Shown: positions 6,001 through 7,351 of the stretch, in pieces
How the letters are laid out: the number at the start of each line of letters is the position of its first letter
How positions within the stretch are numbered: position 1 is the first letter of the stretch
Source: Elusimicrobiota bacterium
GTDB lineage: Bacteria; Elusimicrobiota; Elusimicrobia; FEN-1173
Length of the DNA stretch: 7,351 nt
Direction: 5' to 3'
NCBI GenBank assembly: GCA_016207625.1
Contig: JACQPF010000111.1
Span: forward strand, 1 to 7,351
The notes under the pieces: generated by a model
Databases searched by the model: none
Told to the model about the DNA's origin: nothing
The model's input: only the letters and a program-made list of their open reading frames with translations
Program-made: the position numbers and the translations under genes

Positions 6001-7351
6001 CGGCGGAATTCACGGCCTGTATGTAACGGTCATAGGACGTGTTGGCGGCAAGGCCCGTCTCCGTTTGGGACGTGGCGTCGGCCGGAGCGGTTGCTTTCAA
6101 GGCGTTACTCAGGTCATAAATTCGGAACTGGTCCTCCTGGTTTTGGCCGGAGGAGGCGTCGGTCCAGGACCAGAGGATGGATCCCGTGGAGGCGGCGACG
6201 CCGCCCGGAGAGCCCGGCGCCTGCGGCCGCGAGACAAAGGTGAGCGTGGCGCTGCTCAAGGAAGGCGTATACCGCGGATCGGTGCTGGACAACCGTGCGC
6301 GGTACTGCAAAAGCCGTCCCGTCGCCAAAGGCCCTGGATCGGCGCCTCGGTCGGCGGCGGTCCACGCGGCCTGGGAGGTGTCGGTGTCGTGGGCCCGCAC
6401 GTCGAACGCCACGGACGTCGCGGTCGAGGTGGAATCCAGCCAATCCACCCACGTCACGCGCGTGCCCGTTTGCGCCGCGTCAAAAACCGCGGAGACGTAA
6501 TTCCCCGTCGCGGGATAGCCTCCCTGCTCGGCGCCGGTGAAGGAATGAGCTGGTTCCGGGGGGGTCCATGCCGCCGCGAACAGGTCGTCCAACACGTGAT
6601 CCCTTAATGCGCCGGAGGCGCTGCCGGCTTCGAGGTAAACGTAGGGGTCTGTGAAACTCAAGCCGTGCGATCCATTGTAGATCTCCGTCCCGTCGAAATA
6701 CACTGTTAAGGAGCTGGAATTAATCAGGAGCTGAACATCATGGAAACCGACGCCGGTGTTGTTCACGGCCAAGGCCGAGGATGTGCCTTCGACGCGTTTC
6801 TCCAGTCTGAACTCGGGCGTGGCGGAGTGGGTGATGAGAAAACGAAGCCAATTGGTCTGCCCCGCGCTGAATTGCGCCGACGTCGGACAGAGAGTCAGGA
6901 GCGTCTGGCTCCCATCTGCCCAATCCCCGGCTTGAATGAGGAATCGGTACCTCCGGCCCGTTGTGAATATCTGCCGCGAAGCGCTTCGGAGGCCATAATA
7001 CAGTGTTCCGCCGGAACTCCCGAACCGGAGGCGAAGACGGTTGCCCTGCAGTTCTCGTGCGGATCCGCCGGCGGGGCTGCCCGATTGAATGCCGTTCCAT
7101 TTCCCCGGATTCGGAACGGATCCGTCTGCGCCCGTGAACGAATCCCCAAAAGTGAAGGTGTTTTCCAGGCTGCTCCAAGCGGAGGTGGAGGCGTGGCCGT
7201 AATACATGTAGACCGTCTGGGAACCCGAGCCGGCGAGGCTTGGCGCTTTCAGCCACACTTTCGTGGATGAGGTCCCCGTCCCGGACTCGATCCAGTAGTT
7301 CCAGGGGGTTCCGCCGGAAGAAGTGGAAAAACGGATGTCGGCGCCGCCGGC
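1..7351 (-). CDS. Giant multidomain Ig-repeat surface protein (internal fragment, both ends missing)
   Basis: The reverse complement read from base 7351 stays open for 2450 codons without a stop, so the fragment alone would be about 250 kDa. I translated it end to end. Domain motifs continue in the same frame throughout, so I see no frameshift or internal stop. Module order is DUF2341 (partial), ConA-like, a 'LQYRA' beta module, FN3-like, three Ig-like modules, then 17 full and one partial Ig-like repeat. The composition is typical of extracellular repeat proteins: rich in Ser, Thr, Ala, Gly, Val, Phe and Tyr. There are only six Cys (residues 155, 471, 1025, 1548, 1665, 2111), each isolated. 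No membrane segment, signal peptide, sortase motif or anchor is visible; these would lie outside the window. In-frame ATGs occur, but each sits inside a domain, so none is a credible start. The likely role is adhesion, recognition or a surface layer/stalk, inferred from architecture only. No catalytic residues were recognised. Confidence 0.95.
2..79 (-). other. Ig-like repeat 18, N-terminal part only (window edge)
   Basis: Twenty-six residues (2425-2450) begin just after the 'DPR' junction with 'PTYFSAINGSGYVNEVLFAT' and end with 'ATLKDG'. This matches the first two strands of the other units, including the 'F.A.ATL.DG' pattern. It shows that the gene and the array continue to the left of the window, so the C terminus and any anchoring or secretion signal are not seen. 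Confidence 0.8.
2141..2452 (-). other. Ig-like repeat 10 ('ALDPVPL' subtype, extended loop)
   Basis: At 104 residues (1635-1738) this is one of the longest units. It shares 'ALDPVPL' with repeat 4 and then has an enlarged loop, 'DAIGGACAVPMANLPVR', where most units have the shorter 'D..TG.PL.GK.V'. Cys1665 lies in this loop and has no nearby partner. The rest is standard: 'VGISTSVFASIPSTGTYTF' and 'SFLGNQTYNSSND'. The unit is otherwise intact and in frame. Confidence 0.65.
3908..4204 (-). other. Ig-like repeat 4 ('ALDPVPL' subtype)
   Basis: Residues 1050-1148 carry 'VLALDPVPLIADALDG' in place of the usual 'V...F.A.A.L.D' strand, then 'ITFTLDGQPRTGLTDALG' and 'SFPGGATYGVKSAS'. The 'ALDPVPL' segment is matched almost exactly only in repeat 10, where the text is 'VRALDPVPLSAQLTD'. 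The underlying DNA is also similar there (plus strand about 4137-4160 against 2393-2416). Units 8, 12 and 17 carry looser versions ('ALEPVEL', 'ALEPFNA', 'ALESFQL'). Confidence 0.65.
4205..4489 (-). other. Ig-like repeat 3, divergent C-terminal strand
   Basis: This unit (residues 955-1049) keeps the general repeat plan: 'DTFTATANLYD', 'ETLSFTYRGETKT' and 'GGLASTTF'. Its last strands differ from the rest. Where most units read 'SFAGD..Y..S', this one reads 'NVAYGGTVENLPSADDAD', with no aromatic at the Tyr position and a cluster of acidic residues. It also holds Cys1025, one of only six cysteines. This may be simple drift, or a different surface or calcium-facing edge in this domain. I cannot tell which from sequence alone. 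Confidence 0.6.
5096..5365 (-). other. Ig-like module C ('WSPWEG' / 'DAAGN' type)
   Basis: Residues 663-752 run 'GSIMINGGAGYTPSRSVTLN', 'YQLALRNEGGEWSPWEG', 'KSWNLPSGEGMKTVEYQLQD' and 'AAGNLSSPVYSDSIEYDT'. This corresponds closely to a widespread Ig-like pattern: 'T.S..V.L.L.A', 'M..SNDG..WS.WE', 'W.L..G.G.K.V.....D.AGN.S', 'D.I.LDT'. It occurs in many archaeal and bacterial exported proteins. It makes the junction between the N-terminal head section and the long repeat array. The final 'YDT' leads straight into repeat 1. Confidence 0.75.
5366..5659 (-). other. Ig-like module B ('WYLHVELEN' type)
   Basis: Residues 565-662 repeat the plan of module A. An entry strand 'SISFNPPTAPWQ' is followed by 'NTAVSVDVTL', a Trp-rich middle ('HQWTAST', 'SSWSAWD'), and then 'YAGVWYLHVELENEAGNMGN' and 'GPYSIDLDPP'. 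The closing 'D..PPTGSI' is the usual linker between bacterial Ig-like modules of this class. The ending 'N.AGN' resembles 'D.AGN' motifs of Ig domains in archaeal and bacterial surface-layer proteins. Confidence 0.6.
5660..5956 (-). other. Ig-like module A ('YYLHVRSYN' type)
   Basis: Residues 466-564 start with 'RPPQVTCNKSTGVYYM' and contain 'VQYYRYAWDTSPTHSWSG' and 'QWTTGLHQIQPPAAGAYYLH'. They finish with 'NYGPYLYDTVVPS'. The sequence 'G.YYLHVRSYNGN' followed by 'GPYLYDT' matches the next module's 'GVWYLHVELENEAGN' and 'GPYSIDL', so modules A and B are paralogous repeats. This layout is common in Ig-like domains of large secreted proteins. The residue Cys471 has no partner in the module. Confidence 0.6.
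5963..6229 (-). other. Fibronectin type III-like domain
   Basis: Residues 375-463 open with 'PQAPGSPGGVAAS', a typical FN3 entry. They continue with 'SILWSWTDAS', which carries the conserved Trp of strand B, then 'QFRIYDLSNA' and 'TETGLAANTSY', the conserved Leu-x-x-x-Thr-x-Tyr turn. The end is 'YIQAVNSAGSN', matching the FN3 'V.A.N..G.S' strand. The length of about 90 residues is normal. In a protein of this type it acts as a spacer or contact module between the head and the Ig-like section. Confidence 0.8.
6230..6529 (-). other. Beta-rich module with 'LQYRARL' signature
   Basis: Residues about 275-374 contain 'GNYVSAVFDAAQTGTRVTWV', 'TSVAFDVRAHDTD' and then 'GRLLQYRARLSSTDPRYTPS'. This is the familiar layout of modules in secreted bacterial proteins that read 'Y.S.vfDag', 'v.f.vR', 'rylQYra.l.t.d....P.l..v.l'. 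They are often predicted as discoidin/galactose-binding-like or generic Ig-like sandwiches. It lies between the ConA-like head and the FN3-like domain, so together with the head it may form a ligand-recognition unit. The fold assignment is inference from this signature. Confidence 0.55.
6566..7150 (-). other. Concanavalin A-like / LamG-type jelly-roll domain
   Basis: Residues about 68-262 follow the DUF2341 unit in the usual order. The domain opens with 'FGDSFTGADGS' and 'NPGKWN', the aromatic-rich entry strand of ConA-like folds. It continues with 'LRLRFGSSGGTLYYGLRS', 'RRYRFLIQAGDW', 'FRLEKRVEG' and the characteristic 'VQLLINSSSLTVYFDG' strand pair, and closes with 'DHVLDDLFAAAW'. That closing acidic/aromatic strand resembles the 'VDDVFVRKY' ending common in DUF2341-LamG proteins. 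Such folds usually bind glycans or protein ligands. No ligand or metal site can be assigned here, and the residues of glycoside hydrolase catalytic motifs are not evident. A purely structural role is an alternative. Confidence 0.72.
7181..7351 (-). other. DUF2341-type domain, C-terminal half (truncated by window edge)
   Basis: Residues 1-57 match the end of the DUF2341 (PF10102) pattern. They run through 'ADIRFSTSSGG', then 'YWIESG', then 'TKVWLKAPSL', and close with 'QTVYMYYGHAS'. The order 'DIRF', 'YWIE', 'VWVKVP' and 'YMYYGN' is the family hallmark, followed by a short 'NTFTFGDSF' bridge into a lectin-like domain, as is usual for this family. The domain's function is unknown. It typically occurs in large secreted proteins of bacteria and archaea next to LamG/ConA-like domains. 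The N-terminal half of the domain, and whatever precedes it, lies beyond base 7351. Confidence 0.85.

Noticed and set aside
5819..6607. Plus-strand 262-codon ORF as a gene
   Set aside because: It lies opposite the FN3-like domain, the 'LQYRA' module and part of Ig module A. Its Gly/Arg-rich translation has no domain features.
6738..7256. Minus-strand 172-codon ORF and the overlapping plus-strand 176-codon ORF
   Set aside because: Both overlap the DUF2341/ConA-like coding frame, where the in-frame motifs 'YMYYG' and 'LTVYFDG' are clear. The alternative translations are Arg/Pro/His-rich with no domain signal.
1..7351. Promoter, ribosome binding site, terminator or RNA gene inside the window
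   Set aside because: Every base belongs to the long coding frame. I found no tRNA- or rRNA-like sequence and no hairpin followed by a T-run that would justify a call.
7181..7351. Internal ATG (residue 49, in 'VYMYYG') as the true start
   Set aside because: It falls in the middle of the last DUF2341 strand and the frame is open upstream of it, so starting there would cut a domain in half.

Overview
The whole window lies inside one very large protein-coding gene on the minus strand. Reading the reverse complement from base 7351 gives 2450 consecutive sense codons with no stop, down to base 2. Neither the start codon nor the stop codon is in the window. Because both ends are missing, a caller that needs a start and a stop will not report it. 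The many shorter ORFs on both strands are shadows of this frame. I see no intergenic DNA, RNA gene, mobile element, CRISPR array, promoter or terminator.

The product is a multidomain, repeat-rich, probably surface or secreted protein made almost entirely of beta-sandwich modules. From N to C terminus within the window (minus strand, right to left) the order is: the C-terminal half of a DUF2341-type domain (residues 1-57); a concanavalin A-like/LamG-type jelly-roll domain (about 68-262); a beta-rich module of the type ending in a 'LLQYRARLSSTDP' signature (about 275-374); a fibronectin type III-like domain (375-463); three bacterial Ig-like modules of two kinds (466-752); and a tandem array of 17 complete bacterial Ig-like repeats of 93-107 residues plus the start of an 18th (753-2450), which runs off the left edge. 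The DUF2341 + ConA-like pair suggests carbohydrate or surface-ligand recognition. The long Ig array looks like a stalk or spacer that carries this head away from the cell. That role is inferred from architecture and not shown by the sequence.

The DNA is GC-rich (near 60 % by eye), with C or G favoured in third codon positions. DUF2341/LamG/FN3/Ig giants of this style are known from environmental and candidate bacterial phyla (for example Elusimicrobiota and Omnitrophota) and from some archaea, but nothing here fixes the taxon. The repeats are strongly diverged in sequence yet keep a strict register: a basic residue and Pro/Thr at almost every domain boundary, an Asn/Asp-x-x-Gly-x-Ala turn, and an 'F-x-G-(D/N)-x-x-Y' motif. 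Some repeats fall into subtypes, which hints at old block duplications.
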